Numbered from the stretch's first letter, positions 12,557 through 23,520 are shown. The stretch is DNA of 64,000 nucleotides from Stentor coeruleus (GCA_001970955.1 MPUH01000206.1:18549-82548); one strand, 5' to 3'. Notes: generated by a model from the letters alone, not told the origin. Translations and numbers: made by a program.

Positions 12557-13095
12557 TTAAAAATTTGTAATTAAACTATTTTAAGGTAAATATCAAATTA
12601 TTTAAGTTTTCATAGTATAATGTATATATAAAATTTAAATAAACGGGAAAATATTCGATGAAGATTTAAGTGGATGCTTATTTGTGTGTAAAATGATAAA
12701 GGTTTTATAAGGTGTTATTTGATAAGATGGTAATTTTTCATATTGAAAATTTTATGGTAATTTTATCAGGCACTGTTTGTTAAAATGATATTTTTTTATA
12801 TTGAATTAAACTTTGGATGCTTTTATGAAAAGTTGTATAGTATTATTATAGAAATAGACAACAGTATGCTTTGTGTTTAATTTGTAATAAGCCAAAAGCT
12901 TTATTATATTTTCTCAAGAAGCTTTTCTTTAAATCCATAAGTAAATACACTCAGTGATATAACTAAAAAATACTACTCATAAATAAAATATATATAAATT
13001 TACTAACAGAAAATGTCATTTTTATACAAATTTCAAACTAAATCTTTACATACAGCCATAAAAAACCAAATAAAATCCAAAATCCTTACTTTATA
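12557..13095. other. Intergenic region between two minus-strand genes
   Basis: On the plus strand it is G-rich next to the CDPK start and C-rich next to the SAS-4-like stop, switching at about 12900. This is the pattern of a 5' flank followed by a 3' flank. No gene is seen. Confidence 0.5.
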
Positions 13096-15018
13096 TTATT
13101 GTTCAATTATCTTCCCATCAGGCATAATTTTCTTAATCCTTCCATCAGGATACTTCCTAATCTTAACCCCATTAGGATATATTGTATCTTTCTGCCCATT
13201 AACAAACTCAATATATTTAACCCCTTTGTTATCTAAAGTCTGTACAGTTCCATCAGGAAATACACTTTCTTCTTGTCCATCAGGGAAAATACATTTAACC
13301 GTACCATCAGGAAACGATATTTCTTTAGTCCCATCAGGAAAATGTTTTTCAATCTGCCCACTTGAAAATTTAAACAACTGAAGACCATCAGGAAATGTTG
13401 TTTGTGAAGTATTTGCTTCAGCATAATAATAAACCGTTCGACCATCAGGGAAATTCTGTTTAACATCTTTGTTTTTAAAATAAACTATAGAATAGCCATC
13501 AGGATATGTTTCTTTTTTTATCCCGTTACTGAAATTTTCTTCTTTTTTCCCAACTTTTGGCTTGTATTCTGGTTCGAAGGTATCATTTTTATCTGATTCT
13601 TCACTTTCTTCTGGAGTTTCGCAGTATTCTAAAGACTCTTCTGCTTTTTCTTCTTGTTTGTAGTTGTCTTCTGATGAAGATTTATCGTATTCGTTTGAAA
13701 ATTTTAAAGCATTTAGTTGTTGTTCGTAGCTTTCTATGGTTTTTTGATGGAGTTCTTCTTGGTCTTTGAGCTTTTGTTGCAGTTCGGAAACCCTAGCTTT
13801 GAGAAGTTGGATTTCTTCTTTTTCTTTGCTTTGCAGTTTAAGTTTTTTTTCTAAGGCTTGGCGATCTTTTTTTAGTTTTTCAGATTCTTCTTGTTTCCAT
13901 TTCTCAAACTCTTCTTGGTAACGGTCTTTTTCTTTGAAGAAATCGTGTTTGTCTTTGTCGAGCTTCCTTTTTTTCTCTTCAGCTTCACGGATTAGTCGCT
14001 GAAGTTTTGCGTTTTCACTATTATAATGCTGAATTTGTTCATTCAAATACAAAGTCTTTTCATTTACATCATCTTTTTCTGATACACCAACTTCAGCATA
14101 AGGTCCATTTTTATCTGTAAACATAATCTTGCTACAATTCGCAGAACTCGCATTTTTCGGTGTCACCTTTGCTTTCGTGCATAGTTTCCCTTCACCTCTT
14201 TTAAGAAAACTTGTTTTACTTCCAGGTGAAATTTGCCCAATTGTAGGTTTATCATTATCTTCTAACTCTAAATCTTCGACTTCTTGTTTTTTTATAGTTT
14301 TTTTCTCAGGTGTTATTTTCTTACTTTTTCTTTTTAAATATGAATATCTTGGTTGATTATCTTGATCAGGGTCTGTAAACATAATAGTTTCTTCAGTGTG
14401 CATTTTTAAAGGCATTTCCTCAGCAGAATATCTTGCTTGGGCCTTTTCAGCTTTAACTCTTGGGGGAATAGATGGTTCAGTTATAAGCCCAGGAGATTTC
14501 TGATACTTTTTTAATTCCCTTTCTACAAGTTGTTCAAAAGGTACACTTGATGCTTTTATTGGGACTTCTTCAAAACTGTTTGTTTTTTTAAGCTTTTTAG
14601 GCACTTTGATATCGAAATCTAACTCGACAAGTTCTCCTTTTTTTTGCCGAAATGATGGGATTTCGGCGATTTCTTTAGCAAAAGATGAGTTTTGTAAAGA
14701 CTTTTCAAAAAAATTATCCTCTTGGGTGTCGTTTATAAAAGTGTTTTTTGGCGGAGGGGAGAAAGATATAAGTTCTTTTGTAGGGTTTTCTATAGGCTGG
14801 GTGTCAAGTTCGGATTGGTCATTCTGTAGGAAAATACTCTCTGCTTGAAGAGACTTTTCTAATATATTTTCTTCTTGGTCTTGAATTGGCTCAATAATTT
14901 TTGATTCATCGGGCTGAACTTTATTTAAGTAATCAGCGAGCATACGAAGGTAGTTTGCTTGTAAGGCCATGTATTCTGGGTTCATTTGATTGAAATAGTT
15001 GCCATAGCGTGGGTCCAT
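13096..15018 (-). CDS. SAS-4/CENPJ (CPAP)-like centriole assembly protein with C-terminal TCP10 G-box
   Basis: The protein has 640 residues. The N-terminal half is acidic to basic and low-complexity. Residues about 320-440 form a long coiled coil (KKRKLDKDKHDFFKEKDRYQ). Residues about 495-640 are a run of beta-repeats built on FPDG/YPDG/MPDG (TFPDGLQLFKF, HFPDGTKEI, MPDGKIIEQ), diagnostic of the TCP10/G-box domain of SAS-4/CENPJ. In that family the G-box binds the STIL/Ana2 protein during procentriole assembly. It is shorter than human CENPJ and the tubulin-binding PN2-3 region is not evident to me. A basal-body role is expected in a ciliate. A TCP10-like protein without centriole function is the alternative. 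Confidence 0.85.
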   Translation of the reverse strand: MDPRYGNYFNQMNPEYMALQANYLRMLADYLNKVQPDESKIIEPIQDQEENILEKSLQAESIFLQNDQSELDTQPIENPTKELISFSPPPKNTFINDTQEDNFFEKSLQNSSFAKEIAEIPSFRQKKGELVELDFDIKVPKKLKKTNSFEEVPIKASSVPFEQLVERELKKYQKSPGLITEPSIPPRVKAEKAQARYSAEEMPLKMHTEETIMFTDPDQDNQPRYSYLKRKSKKITPEKKTIKKQEVEDLELEDNDKPTIGQISPGSKTSFLKRGEGKLCTKAKVTPKNASSANCSKIMFTDKNGPYAEVGVSEKDDVNEKTLYLNEQIQHYNSENAKLQRLIREAEEKKRKLDKDKHDFFKEKDRYQEEFEKWKQEESEKLKKDRQALEKKLKLQSKEKEEIQLLKARVSELQQKLKDQEELHQKTIESYEQQLNALKFSNEYDKSSSEDNYKQEEKAEESLEYCETPEESEESDKNDTFEPEYKPKVGKKEENFSNGIKKETYPDGYSIVYFKNKDVKQNFPDGRTVYYYAEANTSQTTFPDGLQLFKFSSGQIEKHFPDGTKEISFPDGTVKCIFPDGQEESVFPDGTVQTLDNKGVKYIEFVNGQKDTIYPNGVKIRKYPDGRIKKIMPDGKIIEQ

Positions 15019-15100
15019 TTATAAGTCCAGTGCTTGTTTATTATAATAACAAATTCCAAAGTATAAATCACTAAACATATCACAAATTTCCAAATACATA

Positions 15101-15343
15101 ATAAAAAACTATGCATCATAAAACTCCACACAATCATTTACTATATCTTTAAACCACAACTATCTTTTTATTATCTGGCGGGATATTCTCAATACAATAA
15201 AACATAATCCATTTAAAAAAGNATAAAAAACTATGCATCATAAAACTCCACACAATCATTTACTATATCTTTAAACCACAACTATCCTTTTATTATCTGG
15301 CGGGATATTCTCAATACAATAAAACATAATCCATTTAAAAAAA
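15101..15343. repeat. About 120-nt direct repeat around a single N, with one mismatch
   Basis: The sequence 15101-15220 recurs from 15223 to 15342 around the N at 15222. One base differs (TATCTTTT against TATCCTTT). It lies in noncoding sequence upstream of the SAS-4-like gene and is probably an unmerged contig overlap. Confidence 0.85.
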
Positions 15344-15415
15344 CATCTGAATTTACCAACACATATCTAAAATATAATTAAATCTTTATATAAATGAAAA
15401 TTTTTTTTTGTAAGC

Positions 15416-16300
15416 TTGATCAAGTTTTAATACTAAGTAATTGTTTAGTAAATGGACATTTACCTCTTGATTCACATAAATCTTGAGTCTAAATATAATA
15501 CCCTTCAACATGGTCATAAGGTGATAAAGCTGAGACAAAAACATTTTATAAAGTTATAGGGTCTTTATAATCAGGCATAAGATTATCATCTTTAAAACTT
15601 GCTTCTTGACCCATACTCACCAATCTATTTATATATCTTTCCTACTTTTGTATACTAGACCATATATCAGTATAATTTTCTTTAAAACTATCTTCAGTAG
15701 TTAAATTATTCGTTCATTATATGAATTTTTATGTTTACATAATTTTTTTACACCTTTAGGTTGAGATATTTCATATTCTTCTCCTTGCTTTGATAATTTT
15801 TCTTTTTATGATCAATACTTTGACATAGTTTTCTTTGGTCAAGACCTTCGATTGAAGTAACTATTACTGGGTCGTTTAACCCAAAATATTCTGGTCCTGC
15901 GACTTGAGTTTTAACAACAGGTTGATTATTTACTTTTAATATTTCTTTATTCGGTCAAATATTTACTTCCAACATGCTGTTGGGGATTTCCTGGTAAAAA
16001 TACTTCCTGTTTTTTCAGATGTGATTCTAAATAAAAGTTTAGCTCCTCCATTAAGAATTTTACAATGATATAAAGACTTTGTATTAGGATCAGAGATATT
16101 TTTGTATTCGATTTAAGCAGAATAACCTTTAGGGAAGATGCAACCTGCGTTGTACCAGTTTTCTTTGACGACTAGTTCGCCTATGTTAAAGACTTTTTAT
16201 ATGCTTTACTTTAGACCTATTGGCAACTCTGAATATTTTTTACCTCCCCCAAAAATTGCCGTTTTCTTGTTTGCTTTCGTCTTGTCGTTGTTTTAGTTTG
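15416..16300 (-). pseudogene. Decayed FYR-domain plus U-box-like gene
   Basis: Reading right to left, broken frames give KVFNIGELVVKENWYNAGCI, then FPKGY, then DPNTKSLYHCKILNGGAKLL and KSPTACWK: an FYRN then FYRC pair as in TBRG1/MLL-type nuclear proteins. After a one-base shift comes VKTQVAGPEYFGLNDPVIV, the conserved FYRC tail. About 100 codons on, a U-box-like module follows (YKDPITL, then ALSPYDHVEGYY, then GKCPFTKQLL). In-frame TAA/TAG/TGA occur at about eight places, many where Lys, Gln or Glu is expected, and there are at least two frameshifts. No 15-16-nt intron removes them, so I call it dead. The family pairing would suggest a chromatin-associated E3-like protein in the ancestor. 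Confidence 0.75.
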
Positions 16301-16330
16301 GGGATCTTTATCGCGATACTATTATAAACC

Positions 16331-17354
16331 CGCGAATTTTTCCACAGGTAAAAAATTTAGTGAAGATACGAATATTCTGAACTTTTCAGAAGATTTTTTG
16401 TTTTTTTGGGCCTGAGGTTAGTTTGTAAATGATCTTCTATGAGGCTTAAGACCTAGATGTTAGTTTTTTTGTAAGGATTTGAGGATCTTGTAAGATAAAA
16501 GGGCTAATAATTATTATAATGATAAGGTTAGGTTTTTTTTTAAGAAGTATTAGTTTGGGGATTTAAAATTGTAGAATCAGATTGGAGGATGTTGTAATGA
16601 TACTATAGGGAAATAAACTAGGGAGGATTATAGAATTGCAAAGAGAAGATTAACTGGAATATTGATATGTATAAGATTTTTTAGTAAATTTTAGTTTTTA
16701 TGGTATGGGCCCACTAGCGTGGGCTTGAAAAAAATAATATGTTTTAGTATTTAAATGCTTAGAATATGTTTTTTTGTGTATTAAGTTTTGTTACAGTCAA
16801 AAAGTGTTTTTGATTTTTGCTGTAAAACTAAATAAACTTATTATAAAATTCACTTATCTAGTTGATGATTATGATTAAGAAATTTTAATCAGCAACCTAA
16901 GATTTTTTGATTTTTTTATCCAAAATCATCTTTAATTATACATATAATATTTTCATATATCAACTTTATATTCAAATCATCTTCTTAAGCGTCATAAAAA
17001 TATTTTTATTAATAATAATAATATATACTCAACCCTAAAAAACTATCACAACTTCGACATTTTTTATTCTCACTATAAACAATTTCTCTTATAAAATTCT
17101 TTTTATCCCAAATAATCTATTATCAGCATATATCTCATGCTAATTTTACATTTTATAAAGTATTATAATTTTACTATATAATTCTTATTCATCTATTCAT
17201 GGTTTACTCTTAATAAACTATTCATATAACTTTTCTTAATTTCTTATATAAAATCTTTAGTTATATAAAAAATATTGTTAAAAATATAAATAATCATTCT
17301 AAAAGTTGCATTATAACCTTAAATATATTTTCCCCAGTGTATTTAAGCAAAACT
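16331..17354. other. Intergenic region, no gene seen
   Basis: The plus strand is G-rich to about 16860, consistent with the 5' flank of the dead minus-strand gene to the left. It is C-rich from about 16900 to 17340, the 3' flank of the small minus-strand gene to the right. No RNA or repeat is recognised. Confidence 0.5.
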
Positions 17355-17711
17355 TTAATTAATATCCCAGCCACTTAGTTCAAATTTCTCATTATTTTTG
17401 TTTTCAAAGCTTGGATTATCCTTTTTCCTAGATGGAAATCTATTGTTTTTAGGGAAATTTAAGTGGTATATCGAGGCGCAGTTTTTCTTGAGTATGTTTT
17501 TTTTACTTTTTATATCGGAAACAGTATTACCGAAACCTTTGATTGAAAAGCTTGAAAAGGTTGTATTGAAATCTTCCCTGCTTTGAAGTTTTAAGCATTT
17601 ATTTTTATTGATGAATGGGTTGCTAGCATAGTTATATCCATGTGTCTGTTTTATTAAAGGGAGCTTGTAGTCAAAAGATTTATTTGACACTGAAAAAAAC
17701 TTTGTTTCCAT
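17355..17711 (-). CDS. Hypothetical protein, 118 aa
   Basis: The ATG-initiated frame (METKFFSVSNKSFDYK...) is rich in Lys, Asn and Ser and probably disordered. No domain is recognised. The short motifs around SIKGFGNTVSD and PFINKNKCLKL do not match SHIPPO repeats convincingly, although a SHIPPO gene lies divergently beside it. The flanks show the expected skew (G-rich on the plus strand right of the start, C-rich left of the stop), which favours a real gene. Confidence 0.5.
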   Translation of the reverse strand: METKFFSVSNKSFDYKLPLIKQTHGYNYASNPFINKNKCLKLQSREDFNTTFSSFSIKGFGNTVSDIKSKKNILKKNCASIYHLNFPKNNRFPSRKKDNPSFENKNNEKFELSGWDIN

Positions 17712-18632
17712 TGAGTTACTATTATAATTTTTGGAATAAATTCATTAATTTATTTTATATCTGTATTTACTTGATTTCGTTATTTTAAGTATATTTTAGT
17801 TTATATTTTATATAATGAACATGGTTTTAATGTAGATTTTATGTTTTTTTTTTGTTTTGAATTGATTTTTTTGATGGAAGATTTTTACAAGTTTTATGAA
17901 ATTTTGTGTGGAGATTTATGAAAGAGCTTTTGAGGGTAGGAAAGGCTTTTTTGTGTGAGGGAAGAGTAAGATTCGCTATTTTATTAAGGAGAATATTTTT
18001 TTTGAGGTTGAAAATTATTATAATAATATTAACTAGGTTAACCTCCTACTAAATGTAAACAAAATTTTTATTTGTATCTATTTTCTTAGATAATCACTTC
18101 TCATCATTCTGAAGGCATACTTTTACTTTAATTTTGCTCTTTTTTTAACTTCCTTAGTTTAACTGTTTTTTATTTATGGCAATTTATTAAGTTCTTTTTT
18201 TTTCTCTCCAGATTTTCAAGATCCCTACACAATAATCCTTAAAAATTCAGCCAATGTTAAAATTCAAACTTTTTATTAGATAAAAATATATTCATATATC
18301 ATGAATTAGAAATATTAACTCCTATTTGCATAAAGTTTCAGTTTCTAAGTGAAACATCCTACCTTACTTATCCCTTTCTTTTAATATCTGAATCAATAAA
18401 ACTAAAATATTTTATTCTAATAAAATCTCCTTCTTTCATTCTAAACTTTTTTCAAGCCATTTATCATAGATTTCTAACAGCCTTAATCAAAGCTATCCAT
18501 ATATAACCAATCTCCATCTTCCTATAAAAAAATCCAAACCCAAATCATTTATATCTAAAAATATCATATCATAACTTTACCTATCACTCTTAAATCCTTC
18601 CTCCAACATCTTATAATAAAATTCCTTAAAAA
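17712..18632. other. Divergent intergenic region
   Basis: On the plus strand it is G-rich and C-poor to about 18035, then abruptly C-rich and G-poor to the start of the SHIPPO gene. This is one of the sharpest skew switches in the window. No gene is seen. Confidence 0.6.
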
Positions 18633-20123
18633 ATGAAAAAACGAACAAGAAACACAGACTTCTGGTCAATCGCAACTCCATCCAAGGTAGGTCCAGGCTC
18701 ATACGATATCTCATCAAAATCTAAGTTTCGTTTTAACTCAGCCCCATTCTCCAAAAGTGAACTCAAACCATTATCCTTCAAACTAACCCCAAGCAATCTT
18801 CCAGGACCAGGATCATATACAAAAGATACAAGCTGGGTCAAAGGCACTTCCCCATCAAGTAGTTTTTTATCAGCATCACCTAGAACTGGACATATTCCAA
18901 TAGGTCAATCTTATGACCATTCACTATCATCAGATACCCCAGGTCCAGGAACTTATGAATTAGAAATTAAACAAATCCAAAGACCTGAGAAAAAACACAG
19001 ACAGCTTTCCATGATTGTGGAACCAACTGTTGCATCTATCCCATATAAACCTGGAGAAGATCTTTTATTAGGTCCAACTTCTTATAATCCAGACATATCA
19101 AAAATCAAACCAGGGGCAATTTCAACGAACTTTGCTTTGTCTTCTGTTAAAAGAGATATGTTTGATATAAAACATAATAGAAATGTTGGGCCTGGGAAAT
19201 ATATTGTAAACCCTGATAGGAGGTTTAATAAACAAAGTTGGGTATTTACTTCTAAAGTAGTTAAAAATACATCAGCTATTAAATCTGATCAGTTACTTGG
19301 TCCTGGTAGTTATAATCCTAAATTATATACTCATCAGCCAAGAGTAATGGTTGAAGGTTTTGGTAGTACAACTGAAAGGGATATTTTACTTACTAATGAT
19401 CCTCATAGACCATATGCGAATTCAGATCATTCATTTCAACCTTTACTAGCGGATGTGTCTTTTCATTCATCAAAACTTGATAATTATAGGCAAAAATACT
19501 TATACCCCAAAACTCCAATCCCAAAGCCTGGCTTTGGGTCATCAGAAAAAAGAGTGACTATTTGGGCTAATTTAAATACTATAGCTGGACCAGGAGATTA
19601 TCAGCTTAGTGTATCAAAAACCAACCATTCGAAATTTATAAATAAATCCCCAAGGTTCAAATCAGTTAAAAGTGAAGAAAATCCTGGACCTGGAGCTTAT
19701 GATAATCCTATGAATATAAAAAACAAAGTTTATATAAATAAAGCTCAGAGATTTAATGAACCCAAAAATGAAGTCCCTGAAAGCTTTTTAAGCCATGAAG
19801 ATTGGACTGCTAAAAACTATAAACAATATTATTTAAATAACCCAGAATCTGGGAGTAGATTTGGAAGCTCATCACCGAGGTTTGTTGATAATAAATTTGA
19901 CAATGTTGGCCCTGGTCCTGGATATTATATGGTTAAAGAAAAGAAAAAAGAATCTTCGGTTATAAGGGGAAAAGGAGATAGGTTTACTCAACATGGAAGT
20001 TATATTAAACAATCAATAACTGAGAATGATGTTGGACCAGGAAGTTATCATAAAGATTCACCTGTTGGAAAGAAAACTTTTAATATCAGCCCAGAGATTG
20101 GTGATGATCGTCCTTGGATTTGA
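18633..20123 (+). CDS. SHIPPO/STPGR-repeat (sperm-tail PG-rich) axonemal-type protein
   Basis: The 496-residue protein has about ten spaced PG-rich repeats: VGPGSYDI, LPGPGSYTKD, TPGPGTYELE, LGPTSYNPD, VGPGKYIVNP, LGPGSYNPKL, AGPGDYQLS, NPGPGAYDNP, VGPGPGYYMV and VGPGSYHKD. These are the STPGR/SHIPPO repeats of ODF3/CIMAP and STPG proteins, which in other organisms lie on or in ciliary microtubules. Repeats are separated by short Ser- and Lys-rich linkers with SPRF-like motifs (KSPRFKS, SSPRFVD, KAQRFNE). There is no signal peptide or membrane segment. A structural role in axonemes or cortical microtubules is inferred from the family. Confidence 0.9.
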   Translation: MKKRTRNTDFWSIATPSKVGPGSYDISSKSKFRFNSAPFSKSELKPLSFKLTPSNLPGPGSYTKDTSWVKGTSPSSSFLSASPRTGHIPIGQSYDHSLSSDTPGPGTYELEIKQIQRPEKKHRQLSMIVEPTVASIPYKPGEDLLLGPTSYNPDISKIKPGAISTNFALSSVKRDMFDIKHNRNVGPGKYIVNPDRRFNKQSWVFTSKVVKNTSAIKSDQLLGPGSYNPKLYTHQPRVMVEGFGSTTERDILLTNDPHRPYANSDHSFQPLLADVSFHSSKLDNYRQKYLYPKTPIPKPGFGSSEKRVTIWANLNTIAGPGDYQLSVSKTNHSKFINKSPRFKSVKSEENPGPGAYDNPMNIKNKVYINKAQRFNEPKNEVPESFLSHEDWTAKNYKQYYLNNPESGSRFGSSSPRFVDNKFDNVGPGPGYYMVKEKKKESSVIRGKGDRFTQHGSYIKQSITENDVGPGSYHKDSPVGKKTFNISPEIGDDRPWI

Positions 20124-20339
20124 TATTAATTTAAACTTTATTAATCTTCAATATACTTACTTTTCTTGAATACCCAAAATTATTTCTATATCCATCCAAA
20201 GCAAAAAATACGCGCACAACCATAAAGTTAATATCCTTGGCTTATCCTCAAATATTCCACTACCCCAAAATACTTTCCCCTATCAAAACCTCAAATTTTA
20301 ACAACAAACAGTCATATAATAATCTTAAACTTATAATAA

Positions 20340-21183
20340 ATATTCTCTCGACTTTTTGCAAAACCCTTTCAAAATGTTATCCATCTAAGAATCAATGTGC
20401 CTCTAAATCCTAAAGTGTAATTCATATCCAGGACAATATATGTTTTAAAACAAGTCTCAAAATTTTATATCTATAAACCTAAAGCTATAGTTCTATCTAT
20501 AGACTCTTTAGGTCAATCTTTAGTTTATGGGGAAATTATAGCTAAAGTAATTAGTAATAAAGCTAAAGAACTTCAATGCCCTTATTATACTTTTGCTGAA
20601 AATCTAGCTTTAGGAAGTGGATATTTATTATTATCATCAGGTAACAAAGTTCATGTAAGCCCTCATTCTCTTATAGGAGGTATATCTTCAAGTTTTATAG
20701 GTATAGGTTTGGTTAAAGCTCTAAAACAATGGAAAATCAAAAACACAACTTTGGCTACTAATGAAATACATTTAAATCCTCTTGAAGATGTCAAAACTAC
20801 AGATGAAAATTGGATAAAAAACATGCTTTTTTTACAGAATGAAATATTAAGAAATACTATTAAAATATATAGGAAATAAGCTTTGGTATAAAATATTTAG
20901 GAAAGTGAACTTGTTAATAAAGGGGAAGTTTTTATTGGGAGTAAAGCTTGTGATCAAGGTCTTGCTGATAGTGTGAATGATTTTTATTCAGTGATTTCTA
21001 ATGAATTTCCTAATGCTAGGGTTGCGAATATGCCTTTTGATGATAAGAAAGGAGGGATTTTTAGAAATGAGATAATGGATGGGATGATGAGTGGAGAAAT
21101 ATCAAGAGAAGTGTTAGATGAATTTGATGGGTTTTAGTACTGATGATTTAGCTATGCAACTTAGAGCTAAGATTGATTTTTAA
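20340..21183 (+). pseudogene. S49 (SppA/SohB-like) peptidase pseudogene with tiny introns
   Basis: The translation KPKAIVLSIDSLGQSLVYGE ... YYTFAENLALGSGYLLLSSG ... VHVSPHSLIGGISSSFIGIG ... GEVFIGSKACDQGLADSV follows the S49 fold. A 15-nt intron (20417-20431, GTAATTCATATCCAG) removes an apparent TAA and keeps frame. A second (20886-20900) joins the last part, and a third candidate is 21137-21151. It looks dead for three reasons. The expected start codon is ATA at 20340, with no in-frame ATG before the conserved core. TAA at 20877 interrupts the conserved C-terminal part. The catalytic-serine motif (ASGGY in the family) is LGSGY, and the oxyanion-region SPGGS is SLGQS. Recent loss, or a sequencing error at 20877 in a catalytically inactive paralogue, are the alternatives. 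Confidence 0.75.
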
Positions 21184-21859
21184 AGTTTTTAGCAAATAGA
21201 TTATGTTGTAGGATTTTATATTTATGTATTGAAGGGTTTGATAGGATTTTTAGAGATTTTGGAAATGGGCTTAAGATTTGATATATATAAATTATGGTGG
21301 AGTTTTTAGTTGGTAATTTTTTTGGTTTTTTAAGCTGAGGTAGTGTTAGTAGATTATTTTAATCTGATTTAAACATAAATTTTTAGGGGTTTTATAATTG
21401 AATTATAGATTGAGTGCTTTATAAGGAAAATTGTGATATATTTTGTGAATGCTAAATACTGCGTTGATAGTTTTCTCTTGATTTTATCGTTAATTTCTGA
21501 ATTGCATTTTTAAAGAGGTTTAAATAGATTTTATTGGATTTAAATCTGAGAGTTTTAAGATTGCGTTATCATAGAATGTTTTACTCTCAGACTAAGATAA
21601 AATTCTATTTAAGATGCAAAATTTTGATTTATCTTATACAAGAATGCAACAAGCATCGCTTTGTAAGACAATTTGTTTTTGTTTTATAAATTCCACTGAT
21701 TTTTTATATTTTTACAAAGGAATCGATTATTAATTTAAACATAAGATACAATAATTCAGAATATTTTCCATAGAATATAAATTTTTGATGATTATTTAAA
21801 TATGAAAATGAGTATAGAAAATTGTTAATTTATATTTAATGAAATCATACAAGGATTTT
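21184..21859. other. Intergenic region, no gene seen
   Basis: G-rich sequence follows the S49 pseudogene to about 21330. Beyond that it is mixed AT-rich sequence up to the stop of the minus-strand VHS-like gene. Confidence 0.5.
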
Positions 21860-23503
21860 CTAATTCCCATCATCAGTGGGGAGATTTTTATAAGCTTTTT
21901 CTGTTTTACTCCTCGATCTCTTATTGCGCTTTGAAGAAGAGTTAGGAATTTGTTTTAGTTCTTCTTCATTTATAGAAGGCCGTTCATTTTCTGAATCACT
22001 CAATGTGGTATAGGTTTGGGTTATTAGTTCTTTTGGGGTCAGATATGCGAATTTTGGTATAGAATTTTTATTTGAGATTGTCTTTTTATCTCTAAGACTA
22101 TTTATTATATCAACAAGTGCAAGTTCTTTAGTATTCGCTTTTTCTAATTCGAATTTCAATGTTTGGTTGCTATAAAGCAACAACACATTCCCATTCTCTA
22201 AACACTCTAAGTTTTTCATAATTTTCTCATTTTCTTCTTCAACATCTTGATACGCTTTATTAAGCTGATCAATATTTTTCTTATACACTTCATTCTGATA
22301 TTTCAAAGCATCATTTTCTTTAACAAGCCCATTATTTTCACTAACAACCTTATGAAACATGCTTTTATTCTGAAGTAAGCACCTTTCTAAATCCTGATTA
22401 TTCTGAATCAATTCTTTAACTTTATTTTCATTTGCCTGTTTCTCATCAATAAGCCTACAATATTTTTCCTGTAAGTTTTTCAAATCCGTTTTATAAGTAT
22501 TCAAAAGTTCTTTACAGTCTAAAAACTGTTCCTTAACCATAGTCAACTCTGCTGATTCTTTACAATGACTAGGACAAAACCCATGCTCATTACAATATTT
22601 CCCACTATCAAAAATATCTTCAAAATTCAAATCTTCATCACAATCACTTAAACAATCATTTAAAGGCATGTTTTTTGGACAAGGGTCTTCAATCAAAACC
22701 CCAAGTTTCACATCATTTTTCACACTCATTAAAGAAAATCCACCACTTTTCCATTTTTCAAACAAAACCTTCGCTTCTTTCAACTGTTTCAACACAAAAA
22801 TCATCACATCTTTAGCTTTTTTCGATATCCTCCCCTCCCCATTAAGTTCTTTTTCCAGAACTTTTTCATATGAATTAGCGATTTTTTTCAAACCTAACGC
22901 TCTATCTTTATTTTCGGCATAAATCGCTTTAGTAAATTCCTTACAAAGCCTTCTAACTCGTGACAAATCCCTTTTCGTGACGTTTTTTTCAGCAAAATTG
23001 CAGGACTTCAAGAAAAATGAAGGCGGGAACTCAATTTCTTTTGCCTTCAAATTTTGATATACTAATAAAAACTGCGTTTCTTTACCTTTAGCATCTTTCC
23101 CATGAATTTCTCCCCAGAGTTCAACACATTGAAGCATTAGAATTATTATTTTAAAAGCACTGTTATCTTGAGCTTGTAAGGATGAAAGCCATAGTTCAAA
23201 GCCCCCGCAATTTTTTTGGAAGACGATAAGATCAGGGACTTTTTTGATGATTTTCTTATGAGTTAAAGATATTATGATTGGGATTTGGCTGAACATTAAT
23301 GATCTGATTGTACGAACAACTTGAAGCTTTTGGATATTAGTATGAATACTTGAAAAAAGAATGGATTTTAGTATAAGGATTATGGATTTTAATGAGTCTT
23401 CAGGGAGGGTATTGAGGGAAGTGATAAGTTTGGAAATGTTTTTTTCTGGCTCGATACAGTCAATTATGCTTTGGATTAGGGATTTTGTTTCTTCGTTTGA
23501 CAT
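21860..23503 (-). CDS. VHS/ENTH-like domain protein with long coiled coil
   Basis: The protein has 547 residues. Residues about 1-160 are all-helical, and the segment LMLQCVELWGEIHG ... YQNLKAKEIEFP resembles helices 6-8 of VHS-type domains, used by adaptor proteins at endosome and Golgi membranes. A Cys/His cluster follows near 285-315 (CPKN, CLSDCDED, CNEHGFCPSHC) and may bind metal. Residues about 320-465 form a continuous coiled coil, and the last 80 residues are basic and Ser-rich (SSKRNKRSRSK). No GAE or clathrin-box motif is obvious. Assignment to membrane traffic is an inference from the VHS-like part alone. Confidence 0.6.
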   Translation of the reverse strand: MSNEETKSLIQSIIDCIEPEKNISKLITSLNTLPEDSLKSIILILKSILFSSIHTNIQKLQVVRTIRSLMFSQIPIIISLTHKKIIKKVPDLIVFQKNCGGFELWLSSLQAQDNSAFKIIILMLQCVELWGEIHGKDAKGKETQFLLVYQNLKAKEIEFPPSFFLKSCNFAEKNVTKRDLSRVRRLCKEFTKAIYAENKDRALGLKKIANSYEKVLEKELNGEGRISKKAKDVMIFVLKQLKEAKVLFEKWKSGGFSLMSVKNDVKLGVLIEDPCPKNMPLNDCLSDCDEDLNFEDIFDSGKYCNEHGFCPSHCKESAELTMVKEQFLDCKELLNTYKTDLKNLQEKYCRLIDEKQANENKVKELIQNNQDLERCLLQNKSMFHKVVSENNGLVKENDALKYQNEVYKKNIDQLNKAYQDVEEENEKIMKNLECLENGNVLLLYSNQTLKFELEKANTKELALVDIINSLRDKKTISNKNSIPKFAYLTPKELITQTYTTLSDSENERPSINEEELKQIPNSSSKRNKRSRSKTEKAYKNLPTDDGN

Positions 23504-23520
23504 ATTGGGGTTTATATAAT

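Noticed and set aside
13013-13381. Plus-strand frame of 122 codons with PSG repeats
   Set aside because: Antisense shadow of the SAS-4 FPDG repeats.
15416-16300. Stops in the FYR gene as evidence for TAA=Gln or a foreign gene
   Set aside because: TAG and TGA also occur, frames shift at least twice, and neighbouring genes all use TAA, TAG and TGA as stops.
20418-20420. TAA as a stop in the S49 gene
   Set aside because: It lies inside a 15-nt GTA..CAG intron whose removal keeps the conserved frame.
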